Shown one piece after another: positions 21,691 to 35,280 of a stretch of DNA of 64,000 nucleotides (its first letter is position 1; each line of letters starts with the position of its first letter). The notes below the pieces were generated by a model. It searched no databases, was not told where the DNA came from, and was given only the letters and a program-made list of their open reading frames with translations. Source of the DNA: Coccinella septempunctata (taxonomy: Eukaryota; Arthropoda; Insecta; Coleoptera; Coccinellidae); contig NC_058194.1 in assembly GCF_907165205.1 (NCBI RefSeq), positions 28,226,856 to 28,290,855 on the forward strand. Direction: 5' to 3'. The position numbers and the translations under genes are program-made.

Positions 21691-21706
21691 ACAAATGATA
21701 GATTTA

Positions 21707-22580
21707 GGGGAGACTAGGGAGCATTGATACATGGGGAGGCTTGATACAGGCTTATATCCGCGGTATGTAGCCGTTTTCAAAAGTAATATACTGGTGAACA
21801 CTATTCTCTGGCAGAAGGCACTACGTGACCTCAATCTGTAAGGCTAACGGTAGTTTGTTCCTGAAATATTCAACAAAGAGTGTTTCGAGGTGAGAAATTG
21901 TAAGTATTTACTCACGTTACCTAAGGGTTTTATGATCATGCATTAATTTTTCGGCATAAAAAAACATTTGACTGGGAAATATGCATAAAACTACTTAATT
22001 TACTGTTTTATTACGTTGCCAAAATGTATGGGTATAAAATGAAAACATGAATTACTTTAAAACTTGCTTTCAGGGAGGTTTGAGACATTTAGGGTGGGGA
22101 GGCCTGATACATGTATCATCTTTAAAAAATATTCCGGAGCTGGTTGGACAAGCCTACATAAAGGCGTTTTTTACCATCCAACCTACCTTCTGAACATGTT
22201 TCTGCACCTACGGGACCAAAGCAAACCAGTATCATTGCTGACCTACCTACTGATCTACTAATTCTGGATCAGGCGTCAGGTGTGCTCGCAATGGTGCCAC
22301 GAAGAATGTGACCGTGTTAGAAATGGCACAAAAATGTTTATGTGTCTCATGCCTCCCAGTACACCGTATCAATCCTCCCATATGTGGGGAGGCTTGAGAC
22401 AGTTTGCATGTTTTTGTGTTCAACTTTTTTTACAGAATATTATGTTTATGTTTTGAGAATTCTATATTTATTTCGTTGAACGATTAATCGAAGAATTATA
22501 TAAAAAGTCCTGTTTCCTCATGTAATTCATCTTACAAAAGTAAATATTCCAAAAACGTATCAACCCTCCCCAGTCTCCCC
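21707..22580. mobile_element. 874-bp TA-flanked TIR element
   Basis: Ends are GGGGAGACTAGGGAGCATTG then ATAC on the left and the reverse complement (GTATCAACCCTCCCCAGTCT then CCCC) on the right, with ~26-bp inverted repeats. TA is present on both sides (21705-21706, 22581-22582). Sub-terminal words GGGGAGGCTTGATAC recur inside (21737, 22096, 22387). A short frame at 22064-22261 is not recognised. Probably a non-autonomous Tc1/mariner-like element. Confidence 0.85.
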
Positions 22581-25427
22581 TACATAATAATATAATATAT
22601 TATTATGTATAATGTATAATAATACATAGTAATAATAATACACTGCTGAAAATTGAAGTGTTGATGTACATACCATGTGGAGAGGCATATGTGGAGACCT
22701 ATATGAAATATGGTCCTCATGACACTTGATGAGTCCTACAAGAAAATAATTTCTTGTGCTCTATATTTGCGATAATGGGTTATTGCTACTTATCTACTGT
22801 TGTCCAGTAAAAATTGTGGATTAATTGTACTAGTTGAAAATGCCTTTAGAAGCCTCAAAGTTGGTTAAACAAAGTTTCAACCCATGCATGAAGTTGTAAT
22901 TGCAATCATGGAAGTGCCGCCTTAATGGGCGTAAAGATCAAGAGGTACAACCGTCAAACAAGATCGGCTCGCCAGGAGAGGCTTCACTTCATTACCAAAA
23001 TCTTATCTCATCATTTCCAACAACCACGTCCCTCCAATAATGCATCGTTTCTGCTCTTACGTTTCCATGTCACCTGATCCGTTTCCGGTATACTCTACAA
23101 TTTTATCGACCCTCTTCAGAATGACTCATTCTACGAACCATTACGTTCCATAATAAAAATTATATTCGAGGTCCCAGAGAGAGTATGCATTCTCACGTAG
23201 GTCAGCACCTATCTCCGATCGAAAAGTACAAGGTTGCATTTTGATGAGTCTGTGTGTACACACTTTAAAAACAAAAACATGGCAACGTTTCGTGACTGAA
23301 CTTCGCAGGACTTCAGTCTACCTCTTCACGATTATTTTCCTGGTCGCGTGACGAAATAAAAACGGCCATCAGATAATGACACCGATCTTATATAAACGCC
23401 GCAATAATTATCTCATTCATTATTTACTCACGGGTAACATGCTACCCTGTATATCGATAACTATGCATTTCACATTTTTATTTGCTCTTCTGCTGTGAAG
23501 AACTACGATGTTATCGAAGGGTATTTTATTCAATGGTGTGGCAGTTAAGAGTTAAGAAGTTACGAAATACTCTGTTCTCATCCAACAAACATAAGTATAC
23601 CAAAATTTTTTTTTATTTTGATTTGTCCAATTATTGTTTTTCAAACAGTTCTGATCTGTTGTGTCTTCGATGATAAAAAAACTAGAAATTGAATAATAAA
23701 GTCCACATCATTTTGTGAAATTGACGTAACTTATTCCATAGAAGATTTATACCGGATTTTAATCCAGTATCAGCAAACTTCATTCAACAATGCAAAACAG
23801 CCGTTTCAATCAAGCCTGCCGAATTCAATCTAAACTTTATGCCCCGTGATCAGAATGTTCCCATAAAACGAAAAAACGTCGAGAACAAAAACAGATCCTT
23901 TTTATCCTGTCGATCGATCACAACAACGCATATCTGAAAGGATGGGAAAATTACAGGTATAATTGGAAAAAAAATTGTGACGAGTCCTCACATCGAATGC
24001 GTATTCGCCATTCTATACCGTACGGGTTGTTAATCGAATGGCGGCATTCTATTTTTCGTAAACGTCCGAATTAATTGAATAACGGAATCGATGAAAACAA
24101 ATTGATATACGCTTGCGCGAAAAATGCTCGTTGTGTTCAAAAACCACAGTGGATTAATTGTTCGGCAAGGAATGGAATGTATGTTATATTCATGTAGCGA
24201 CGTGTATGCATATTTCATTGAATTTTCAATATATAGGAATTTGGAATTTAATTCAGTCAGTTCCAAATGGATGATTGATTTGATGATGAAATAATACACA
24301 ATGTTCAACATATAATATTGAGGAGAGTTTTCGGTGAAGAGGAAATTGAGTATCAGAGACCCTTGCATCCCAGTGTGAAGATGATAAAAAAAACCAACAT
24401 TCACCACGATGATAAGTAGTTGAAACGAAGATGGGAAAAAACCTTCCTCTCAAACCTGGAAAGTAGTACCAGTAAATGGTGAACAGAAGACAGGAACAGG
24501 CGCTGGACTATTCTGAGCTGGCCTCAGATATTCACTCTCCCTAGGCCAGTGTATTTTAGGTAGAAATATGTAGGGAAAAACCTCAAAAGATCAGTGATAC
24601 ATGTATATTCACCAATTATAGGAGTTGTAGCATTAACTACTGCAATTCTCTTTACTTTTTCATATATACATATTGCATTATTCACAAATAAGAAAGTATA
24701 AGTGAGGTTCCTTTAGAGATTGGTGGTTTCCATTTCTTGTCATCGAAAAAGCTTTTCCCTTGAGAATAACGTTCATCATGGTATTTTGAAATACCGTTTT
24801 CCCATTTAGTAAAAAAGTATTAACTGTGTAGACGCGAATGATAATCCACGAAATGTCTGATGGAAAACAAGGTCAATAAAAAGAATCAGTAGAGATATAT
24901 TCGAATTCATTAACTCCGGATTTTTGGTGTACGCATAAAGTAAAACAAAACAGTTTCTGAAATTGAAATTTGCAGGTGATATTGAGCACTATATGTATAC
25001 TCACGATGAACCTCGTCCACACTGGAAATATACACATAGTAAGCCTCGAATGTTTTCCACCTGGCAGAGTGGTTTAATGGAAAACAAACAGGTTTGCGAA
25101 AAAAAAGCGGAGAGTTCAGCAAATATTCATCAAGCTTTTTAAGCGTTCTCTATCGAACGGGGAGGAATTCTTGATTCCTCCGACCGAAAAGCAGAGGGAT
25201 ATTTCAGTTTTTACCAGTTAGATTCATTAATAACCACAAGATAAAGATGGAGCGTGAATTATTCAATGACATCTTTCTGATATCTGAAGTCCACAGATCT
25301 GAAATAATTTAGATGTTTGGAATAAATTTTCTTTCATGCGCCTCATACTTCTGCAGATTCAAAGGGTCCAACAGTCATCTTCACCAGAAATTCTTTTTTT
25401 TTACTATAATTGTTAACTTTTGATAAA
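22581..25427. other. Long stretch without recognised genes
   Basis: It opens with an AT palindrome (TACATAATAATAT and its complement, 22581-22610) and TAATAATA runs to 22645. The rest is AT-rich, with somewhat more CpG at 23200-23400. The 125-residue minus frame at 24030-24407 has no recognisable domain. No repeat family was identified. Confidence 0.45.
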
Positions 25428-26111
25428 CACAGTGAGTCTTTGACCTATACATATATTTAAACAGTAGATTCTTGAGATCAAAAGAAACACTTTTCTCCTT
25501 CACCAATTTTCCTCAATCAGCTGGGTTTAAAAGATACAGGCTGTTGAAAAACCATAAAAAAATGATATTTTCAGTTCTATCTCACGAACAGTTTCATCGA
25601 ATAGAATTAATTTCGGAATATAGCATTTCATTTATTTGATTAATCTTTTTCGAACTCAAGATATCACCCACGTCTTCCAGTTTTCTCATTATGACCATTA
25701 CGTAGCATAAAAATACCAAAAATTCAAAGAACCCAACTCTTGAAGCTAAGTTGGACCCTATCTAATGAAAATTTGAACGTTTTATAAAATTAAAGTATTC
25801 CTCATATTTTTTCGTATAATGCTCCTTTTTCAAGTAATTTGATGTTCAAAAATTAAAAAGTATCTATGAAGTTTGAAAAATTGTGTACTTTGGCTGAATA
25901 CAACTCTGTATAAAAAATCCACAGATGTGAAGTGTCCCTGATTTAACTAGTTATTCTGAAGATAATTTCAGAGGGTGGACCAACTCATTAAGAAAATGGC
26001 TATATCTGTTTACCAAGGCCGAATAGCAAAAAATGGTAAAGGAAGAAAGTGTTTCTTTTGAGCTCGAGAAACTACTTTTGAAATATTTGTACGAGTCAAA
26101 GACTCATCCTG
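25428..26111. mobile_element. Repeat A MITE, copy 4
   Basis: Complete: CACAGTGAGTCTTTGACC at the left, TACGAGTCAAAGACTCATCC then TGTA at the right, same orientation as copy 3. Confidence 0.9.
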
Positions 26112-26896
26112 TATACAAAGATTGCATAAATATTGTTCTTTTTCAGTATTTTTAAATTCCTATCAAATCCAATTGGATGAATTAAAACTAGGTGAAAAGT
26201 TGAAACTTCTGATACGCAATTTTGTCAAAAATTTCCTATGGATCAACTTCTTTTGGATGGATAATCCAACGGGCCAGGAACTTAGACACGATATCGTATG
26301 TTTACATCGAAATACCAGAAGATATAATTATCAATAATTCGTCTCTAATTAAAACATCCTTGTCTTGAAAAACGCCGATGGTGTGAGAAGACCCCGATGA
26401 TAACGTAACTTTCATCTGAACCGAATTTCCCCCCTGTCCAGGAAAAACAACCGTCATATCCCCCACCGACTGTTTTTATCGGCGTTCTATACGAAACACG
26501 TGACGGCCACGTAACTGCGAACTTAATTAGAATTCGACGGGGCGGTTGTTTCCAGAAACATGAATGATACGATATATGGAGGAGGGTCGGTTATTCAATA
26601 AAACTCGGCATCTCCGGAGAGTTCGCACGGAAACCTAAAACTTAATTAAACCATCTCAGCCGGTCACGGAGCGAGCGCCTCGTCGAGCATTAATAGGCCA
26701 GTCACGCTCCATTATATACATATATATACACAGAGGACCAGGCGATGTTGCACATCCACTACATGTCCGAATAATATTTTCTCATGTTCGATATGGCAAC
26801 GTTTGTTATTATCCGAACAGTACTTCGAGGGATAATCTGAAAAGCTTGGGCCTATCAGCAGACAAATTTTGCATGAGTCTAGAACTAGCAAGCCTC
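26112..26896. other. Unique stretch with homeodomain- and E-box-like words
   Basis: 26380-26720 is a GC-richer island with several CTTAATTA words (26521, 26641), a CACGTG (26498) and GGCCACGTAAC. This is compatible with an intronic enhancer but not evidence of one. No coding sequence was recognised. Confidence 0.35.
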
Positions 26897-27181
26897 AAGG
26901 CCGGTCCACACTTCTCGTGCTTATGTAACTCGGGTGGCTTGCGAGTGATGTGGACTATAGCACGAGCCGAGAGACAAGCGTGCGAGTCTTACGAGCCTAT
27001 GACTTGAGTGGCTTCGCTTGTCGATACATCGAGGGAAAGGATCGCTATGCTCATCGAGTCATGTGGATGACGACGAGCCTGCAAATGGAGCGGATCCTCG
27101 TGATTCAGACGGGCCACACCAGTCAACTGGACAAGTCCAAGAAGGGCTCTCACTAGCACGACTAATGTGGACTGGCCTTTT
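26897..27181. mobile_element. 285-bp MITE
   Basis: Inverted ends AAGGCCGGTCCACACTTCTC then GTGCT, and on the right GCACGACTAATGTGGACTGG then CCTTTT. The interior is rich in CGAG/CTCG words. The frame at 26950-27156 lies inside it and is not a gene. Target duplication not clear. Confidence 0.8.
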
Positions 27182-27783
27182 AGAAACGCTCATCTAGAAG
27201 AGCCAATTCTCAATTCTCTTGAGCACCTATTTGCTTCTGAAGATCTCATCTTAATTGTTAAAACCAATAGAGGTTGACTGAGCAGGGTATGGGTACAAAA
27301 GACTACAAATAGACGCAGTGCTCGAAGGTCAATCGACTCATCCTAATCTCACCTAGCAATTTTCCTGATTTTTCTACATATCTACAATATTTGGATGAGA
27401 CTATCTCATGAAGGACTCATAAAGTTCTTACTCCATGACTGGTTCAGGCTCTCCGATTGGAATAGATTCATATTATTCTTTCAACTGACCATCTCTGGCA
27501 TTCGAAGAATTATCCTTATCTACTGCTATAACATAAACCTGAACTCAACTCCAGATCCTTCTATTTCTGAATTAGAGCGTCATTGGCCTATCAAGAAGTC
27601 ACGAATGATAAGAATAACGATATACAAGGTGTATTTAAAGTTTAAGCTTTTTTTCAACAGAAGGTAGAACTGGTCAAAATGAAGCGTTTCACCAAAAATC
27701 ACCTATACCAAACTTTCAAAATGACAAAGTATAAAAAAAATTGAAATTAATTACTGAAATAGATCCTAATACGACCCTAGACC
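27182..27783. other. No gene seen
   Basis: AT-rich; the frame at 27395-27667 is unrecognised. Confidence 0.45.
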
Positions 27784-27921
27784 GCATGGGCGTAGCCTGG
27801 GTTGAGTTTCGGGAGGGGTTTGAAATGAAATTTTTCTGATTTTGACATATAAAGTGAGACCCTTTGAAACTGATATTATGTACCTTTGAACCACCAAACC
27901 CCCCCCTTGGCTACGCCTGTG
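27784..27921. mobile_element. Short MITE with GGCGTAGCC ends
   Basis: ATGGGCGTAGCCTGGGTTG on the left mirrors CCCTTGGCTACGCCTGTGC on the right, with G and C runs just inside, in ~138 bp. Confidence 0.65.
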
Positions 27922-30189
27922 CTAGACCGTTTGTTAGCTAAATTATCGCAAAGCATTGGGAAAAAACCTATCTGCTGATTCGACCATGTGGTTTCGTTTA
28001 GGATATTGGCTCGTTCGATATTTACGTGGTAATAAAAATGGAAACTTGGGATTGCCGAATTGTTCTCATTATTTCTTAGTAACTTACACGATTTTATGAA
28101 ATGGCTCGTTTCGATACCAACCGACAGAAGACACTTAGGACACAAGTGTAAAAAATAGAATAACACTTCAAAATCTCACCAATAAAATTCGTCTAAATTA
28201 TTCACGAATTTTTTCACAATAGGCATCACAATCTTCTTGTCCGAACATTCCAATATTCGTTGTTAAAATGGGATAAAATAGGGAAACATCTTAGCACTCT
28301 TTCATCATAAACTAACAAGCAATTTCAAGAAACTGGCTCGATTTTCTAATTTTTTTTCTCCCTAAATTGCACGATACAACAATTATGATTCTCTCAAAAG
28401 TTACCTGATGCATCTAATCCGATGACTGAACCATTCATTGTCTAGCCATATGTTTATGTATTATGTCGTTTTTGCGATGCTGGAGTCACCTTCCACAGTC
28501 CCGTAACTACTTGAAATTCAATGAAATTTTGTCGAATTTCTAGGGGTTGTATCTCAGCCATCTTGGGTATTTTATATGGACAATTTTTGATTTAACGACT
28601 TATTTCGATGAGTTCTACCTCCTGTCAAAACCTCTGAAAACGCCCTGTACATTCGAACAAAATTGTTCTTGGGGACCATCGACAAGACGAACCTCTGAAA
28701 CTCACATCCATAAAACCACCATACGTGAACCTCTCATGGGAAAGGCGTAGCGATATGAATTGCTAAAATGCGAATACTACGTGACCATTCATTACCAGAA
28801 GAAACTTCTTGCTATATATATCCACGGGTTCACATGTAGGGCCGTAATAAAGACCAACTAATTTGAATTCACTTACGTATGGTAATAGGGTATGCGTACA
28901 TGCAAGCTGAAATCACATCCCTCCATTTGTTTGAACAAATGTGACCATATATTCTTGGCACGAAGCGAGCATGTTTTTCTAGACTTCATGATTGTATTTA
29001 TTGAGGAAAACCGACGCTTTATAATGGGAGATTAATGGCGAGGTGGCTGAATATTAAGAAGCATATGTGCGAGAAGTCTGACTACGTGTTACCATTGCTC
29101 GATTATGGTTTAATAAATAACCGTGAGAAAATGGCACTTTCTTCGTGTACCAAAAATGAGTGCATACATATCGTGTTTTATATGGCTTCTAGAAAGATAT
29201 TTGATATTACTCTCTATCGGAAATTTCAAATAGGACGTAGGTACATAGTCCTGCTGAATTTATTCATAGCATACGCGTCCTCTGAGATGGACTTTTATCA
29301 AAAAAAGTTTCCTCTATTTCGGAGGAACTCCACAACAAGCGCCTATAAACCCTACTTTGAGCTGACGCCTGTTAACAAGACAAAATTGTTTCCACATCCC
29401 AATTTTTTCATTTGCAGACTCCCGGGTCGAATTCAAATGCGAAACCCAACAAAATTAGCCTAATGGAGAAACGATGTAGGCATACGCGAACTCGAGTCGC
29501 GTAATTCACGGAAAACCCTCTGAATTTTTCCAATTCCGCACGTGAAAACTGTGAAAACGATTCGGTTCACTTTTATAACTCACTCAAGATTAAAAAAAAA
29601 AGGAGATAGCCTTGTCTGGGGGGAAATTGAATATGTTTCGGTTCACAGCAACGGACAGGACGCGGCATTATATTCTTCGGATATAAATCTGCAAATTAGC
29701 ATGGGATGCGACCGCTGATTGCCTCAGTGGAAGTGGAAAACGGAGGGCTGGAAAAGAAAAAACGAAACTTGGTTTCAATCCAATACCCCCGTGGCTGCCT
29801 TGTTCTGTGCAGAAGATAAATGAAATCGGTTCCAGGAAAGCCTGGTGTTTTCGCCATCGACCTTATGCTTTCGTCGGGCATATATTACCGTTTCTTCATT
29901 TCGACTAGCTGAATTGTTTACTTTCGTGCAGTTGAAAAGCTGACAATCACCTCCGGTATTTGACGAATCGTCGAAAAAAACGAAGCGTTTGAACGGATTC
30001 GTGATTTTTGACGAATAGTGTTCAATATTATGTTGGAGAAGATATCCATTGCTTTCAGGTAGATGGCTGTATTGATGGATATCCTGCGAAATATCTATCG
30101 AACAATTTCAACAAGAATTTTGACGATTTTGGCGAATCCTCTCGCAAAGATGAATCTACCTTCGGATGTCCTTGGACTTTTTGTTATTG
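27922..30189. other. Long stretch without recognised genes
   Basis: AT-rich unique-looking DNA. The longest open frame (29035-29463 plus, 142 residues) has no domain I recognise, no clear start context and no splice-site support. 29460-29960 is somewhat GC-richer. Confidence 0.45.
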
Positions 30190-30327
30190 GGTTAGTGTTA
30201 GGCATTGAACTCTTTTAGAGTTCAATAGTGTTAGGTTAGGTAAGTGTTAGGTTAGTGTTAGGTTAGGTTAGGTTAGTGATAGGTTACTTTAGGTTAGTGT
30301 TCGGTTAGGTTAGGTTAGGTTAGGTTG
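30190..30327. repeat. TTAGG-type interstitial repeat
   Basis: Runs of TTAGG and TTAGTG/TTAGGTTAGTG, best at 30230-30270 and 30300-30327. The TTAGG unit is the common insect telomere repeat. An inverted TTGAACTC...GAGTTCAA sits at 30205-30225. Confidence 0.85.
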
Positions 30328-30394
30328 TATGTGATCATAGGTAGCTTCATCATATTAAGTCATATCACATGGAGTTAGACCATCACATTTCTAT

Positions 30395-31165
30395 GCTCGT
30401 TGAAGAGCTGACATTTAGTACTAAAAGTTACAAAGCTTTTCTTTGATGAAGGCGAAAATGAGAGGCAAGCGACTGAAAGTGTGAAAGAGGTTTATGGTTC
30501 TGTTACTTTAACAGTCTCTTACTTGCAATTTTAGATTGGTCAGTTCCTATCAAGGTATATTTTATGTTGAATATGCTCATAAAATATCGATAAAAACAGA
30601 GAAATGGTAAATGACTGGCATCGCCAAGGAGGAGGAGATCTGCTATAAAACGTTTTCAAACTATTTGCACAAAGCTGAATATGAAAAGGAGCTCGATGTT
30701 TGGGTGCCAAACCAATTGATAGGAAAAACAAAGTGGATCGAATATGTATCTGCGAAGCTTCTGCGACAAAGAATGAAATCGACCTAATTCTTAAACGGAT
30801 GAGAAAAGGGTGATATACGACAAAACTGCGACATGGCACTGTAAAGCAGCCAAAACAGCACTTAAGGTCAGGAAGGTTCTACTGTATTTTTGGTAGAATT
30901 AGAAAGAAATAGTTTATTGTGTCCCTATGACCCAACACTGAATTCAGATATCAATCTGTCAAGGATTTGACCGTATGAAGCTAACGATTGTCTAAAAACA
31001 GTCAGGATTGGCCAGCAGGAGAGGTGTTGATTACCCCAGACCAAACTCGTCTATAGTGACGCCCCAGAAAGTCCAGGAGCTTGGATGGGAAACTTTTATG
31101 CTTCTACCATATAGGCCGGGGCTGGTACCATGTTCTTCTTCCATTTCAAAACTTCCTTAGTGTCA
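30395..31165 (+). pseudogene. mariner transposase relic (mariner-3)
   Basis: Decayed but spans most of a mariner transposase. At ~30440 FDEGENERQATESVKEVYG matches the N-terminal helix-turn-helix region. At ~30690 LDVWVPNQLIGKTK matches the linker (usual LDVWVPHEL). At ~30950-31010 come FDRMKLTI and SGLASRRG, then at ~31035 PRPNSSIVTPQKVQELGWET, which in live elements contains the second catalytic aspartate in DNARPH; here it is lost. It ends near 31130 with a PGLVPC remnant of the PDLAPSD box. Several frameshifts and stops. Confidence 0.8.
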
Positions 31166-33302
31166 AGAAACTACAACTGGAGATATCTCGAATGTTATTG
31201 TATTAAAAGTAGTTCACACACGACAAAACTACAAACTTAGACCAAGTAGGTAGCTAATATCTAACAAGTTCAACTCTCCCTTGAAGAAAAACACCAATCG
31301 GATCCTCTGATCGAATCCACAAACCCCAAGTGCTATCGTGCAGCGGTAAAAATTCATTTCTCACACTCGCGTCTCCCCTTCCAACGAAATATTTAATATT
31401 GTTACGGTCCAAATCAAGGGCCAATTTGTAGAGTCACGGCTCGGAGTCCTCCGTCGTTCGGTTTCACCTCTGGAAATGAAATTTTCGGCAGCCAGGAGCT
31501 ACCTATTTATCGACTCGAGTGGCGTGAGCCCCTCGTAGCCGACGACATTGATTCGAAGCGAAGAACACGTGTTCGTTCGTGTTTGAATGGTGTTAATTCG
31601 ATTCTGAGCCGAGACATGCATTTCGATGTTGAGGAAATGGAATTGGTGGGTTGAATATGGGGTTCACAGGCCCCAAAATGCTAAATCTCGACTTGGCGTT
31701 ATACATATATGGCTGGACATTTCGTCGTAGAAGCAGTGAAGGCCAAAAATATCTCTTAGAGGTTCGTCGTTGAAGTCAGCTGCTCAATATTCAATTTGGC
31801 ACTTCCTCATCAACTCTATAATAAGGGGAGCTACTTTCAATATTTGGGAGACGTCTGGAGTGTAGTTTCTGTTGTGCAGAATTGGACAAGGAGATGCAAA
31901 ATTGCCTCCAAACGCTTATCTCACTTCTACATAGGCCAAACGACGTCACCAGGCCTCAGTTCCATGCAGAAGATGTCTCATAGCCTTCAAAAAAAGGTGT
32001 GATGCACAGTGTACCTGCTGTATCACTACTGTTTAGGCAATTTATTATGAGGCGACTATCTATTGTGAAGCAGGTGGCGCAAATTACAATTTGACAGTGA
32101 TCTACAGACGTCAAGGGCGACCTAGGTAGCACATCCGCCTAAATGGAGGTAGATGGCACCTCCGTTCATATATCTCTTAATAGAGCCTTTTCATTTGTAA
32201 TGATATGAAGACCCAATGAACATTTTCTTCATCCAATAAGTGTGTATGATCTAATAAATAATTGGATAAACCTCTCTGATGATTCCTTCAGACAGTTTCG
32301 AGATTAAATGCACTTACCCTGCTGAGTGCCATTCTCAGAATGGTGCTAATTTACCAAGGGCTAAAAAGGCAGGGGAAGGGACAAGATGGTGAACTTTTCC
32401 TGAGGTCCATAATAAACGAATCAAGTATGACTATTCCGCACACGTTGGTCTTCCCCCCTGCATAGTCTCCCAGCAAAGGTACCCAACTCCAAAAGGTGAG
32501 CTTAAAGCTCTTCTATTCTAGCTTCAACATGTTTTTCTTGGTGGATGGCATTGTGAAGGTCCTGTGAAGAAGTCACAGCGTCTCCAACGCATTCTACAAA
32601 ACCCACAACTCAATTGTTGGTCCCCATGGCAATCTCTTAGACATCGAAATCTCCTCAGAGTATTTGAAAGCGTTTTTGGTAGTCTCACCAAATCATTTGA
32701 AAAGGCTTTAATAAAACTCATAAAACTGGTCGACAACAGCATGATTACAATGGGTAGCAAGCAAATGATAACATGCACCCAATACTTTCGATCAAATTTC
32801 CCATCCTGAAATCCACAGAAACGATAAAATTATCCAGTGATCACGACCATAACCGTGTTCCAATTTCAGACCCATAATCTACGTCAAATGCCATTCTGCA
32901 ACGTCGTAAACAAATGAGGAACGTACTCCAATGTCCTTTCCACATGTTATGCGTTTCCACAACATCCATCAATCTTATTGTATTTCAGATTAGTTATGAT
33001 GATATATTGCTGTTTGCTGTGGACTAATTCCATTCTGGAACACGGCTATTGGAATCCATTAACCAGAGGAGGAATCGCAGACATCGGATATTGGGAAGTT
33101 ATTGGTTTTCAGACGTTCAATAAAGACGTTAAATTCGATATGGGATGGAATGCGTGAAATTGAGAGCGATTTGCAGACTTTAAAATTTCGCAGTTATGTG
33201 TTCTGCTCCAGTGGCACACATATTTTCACCAATAAACATTAGAATTCCTCATTGATTCGTTTGAACTTATGGAGAATAGGTTGCAGGGTGTATTTGGCAC
33301 CT
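31166..33302. other. Long stretch without recognised genes
   Basis: 31300-31600 is a GC-rich unique island. At 32524-32809 open frames on both strands (84 and 81 residues) overlap; the minus one begins hydrophobically. I recognise neither. Confidence 0.4.
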
Positions 33303-33840
33303 CTTATAAATAGGGAATACTCCTTCTGACGAAAATGATGTATTTTTTCAAAAAAAATTATTTAAAGCACTTAAAAATGAAAAATAAAAATGGGTATTTA
33401 AAATTTAAGGCTTTGTGAGAATTGTACAAGCAGGCAACATCGACTGAAATATGCCTTGATAATAAAGGACAACAAATGCATTATCTTGACGAGATAGACA
33501 AAGATGGCTGTCTATGAAGTCTGCGACGAACGAGGAAGGTCGTAAAATTTTATGGGATTTTTATGGCCGGTTGCAGTTGAAGCTCGCCAGTACGCGCCTG
33601 TAGATCAACAGCTGTTATTTCATAAACAAGCTGATCGTGCATTGTTCTTTTCATTGTCTTGTATGCGCTTTTGCCAAATTGTAAACTCCGCACAAAGCGA
33701 TTTAAATTTTAAAAAAGGATGATTTTGAATAGTTTCCGCGGTGAATTTGAAAAAATCATGAATGAAAGTCATAATTATTCAGTTTAAACTTGCATATGCA
33801 GTGATAACCCAAATTGAGGAGAATTAACCATTGCAGCAAA
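33303..33840. repeat. Repeat C, long copy 2
   Basis: Collinear with 21092-21690, starting AATAGGGAATACTCCTTCTG and running through AAGGACAACAAATGCATTATC to GATAACCCAAATTGAGGAGA. Small indels only. Confidence 0.9.
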
Positions 33841-34901
33841 GAAAATATGAGAAACATGTTAGAAAAGTGATATTGGCAGTAGGAAAACAACAATGAAACA
33901 ATAAACTAAGACATTTCTGTGAAATATTCAATTTTCCTTCCAATTTTCTACGTTATATGGGTCGAATATCATTTCTTCTATCCAAACATCGAACGTAATC
34001 CAAACAATTCATCGCAGTTCGTTCATGATATAAAACGACAGAAGGGGGAAGGAATAGAGACAAAGTATCTTCTAGGATATTTACTTTGTGACTCATGCCA
34101 CATTTTAGCGGTTTCCACGTTTAGCCGTAAGGCGGCACTTACAAATCCACCCTTAATTAAAAGTTTACGTCCGCGAGCAAATATCAGTGAGCCGGATTCT
34201 AATTCATCCGGAGCCTCGAGCGGATTTTACGACTGTGTTATACACGGCGAGGCTACCTAAGGCAATTCATGAAAAATTGCATTTTGTACTTTCGTGGTTA
34301 CTTTGTTAGTTCAGCTACTTTTTATGAATACGTGTTCTGACGGAAGATGAGGGATCGGAATCCGAGTCGTACTTCCGTAATATGTGAGCTGGTGGAAGTT
34401 TTTACATCCGCGTCATAAAAAAGATCAACTCGAACAACTTGCGAAGCTATATCTAGGCAGCATACTAATCTCTATTATGCAGCAGGTCCGGAGTTGGGCT
34501 TTGAACGAAACATCCCATTCTTATTTGAATTCTTCAGCTACATTTCAAAGATGCATATTTCTGTTTAATCTCATTTCTCCTTCTTATTCATCAACTTACA
34601 ACGATCATAGAAACGTCTTCTATTTCATCGGGAAACAAATTTTCATCAAGTTGTCATCATTTTTGTTCATTTGTGGCAGCAATGCACATCTTATTGCTTT
34701 TCTCTTCAGTATGTTCATCTCATTAAGATCAGATGCTTCTACTTAATTAGAAATCGAATTTTCATTATGCCAAGACGAGTTTTATCCATTGACGATGCCT
34801 TCAAGATGCATCAGATCAAAGACTTTACTACCATGGTACATTGCTTCTGAAACTGTAGGTCAAAGACCCAAAAAAGACTAATCAAAGGCAGCTGTCCAAC
34901 A
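33841..34901. other. No gene identified
   Basis: 34080-34260 is GC-richer unique DNA. Frames of 113 (33919-34260) and 120 residues (34384-34746) have no recognisable domain. Confidence 0.4.
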
Positions 34902-35280
34902 ATGGGAGTTGAACAACAGAATAACCCTCCTGGACCCACTCAGTCAGAGAAATTCCTGATGTTTTCACCGACCTCTACCAGAAAGCTTCTGAAGCTGTCA
35001 CGAGCTGAGCTTCTGGTGATGGTGGGACTGCTGACTGGACACTGTCGGTACGAATATCATTTGTACCGTATGGTAAAGTCAGCAGATGAGATTTGCAGGC
35101 TCTGTGTATCAGAGGCAGCAACAGCTGAACACATGGTATGCAAGTGTGCAAGGCTGGCAGGCCTTAGAACCATTCATATGGGGAAACCAGTCCTGGATAA
35201 TCACGAGGTAATGGCCAAGGCTCCTAAGGATGTTGTCAGTTTTATCAACACCATTGACGAGGGATTCATTTGAAGAATGC
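34902..35280 (+). mobile_element. LINE family 3, C-terminal end
   Basis: An open frame of ~120 residues reads ELLVMVGLLTGHCRYEYHLY, then a CRLC...HMVCKC zinc-knuckle-like CxxC-H-C set and a tail ending INTIDEGFI. The TGHCxxxxHLxR and CxxC...H...C pattern is the usual C-terminus of RNase H-bearing LINEs. The upstream domains are missing. A minus-strand relative with RNase H is at 55990-56800. Confidence 0.85.

Noticed and set aside
29035..29463. 142-residue plus-strand frame
   Set aside because: No recognisable domain, no good splice context, AT-rich codons typical of chance frames.
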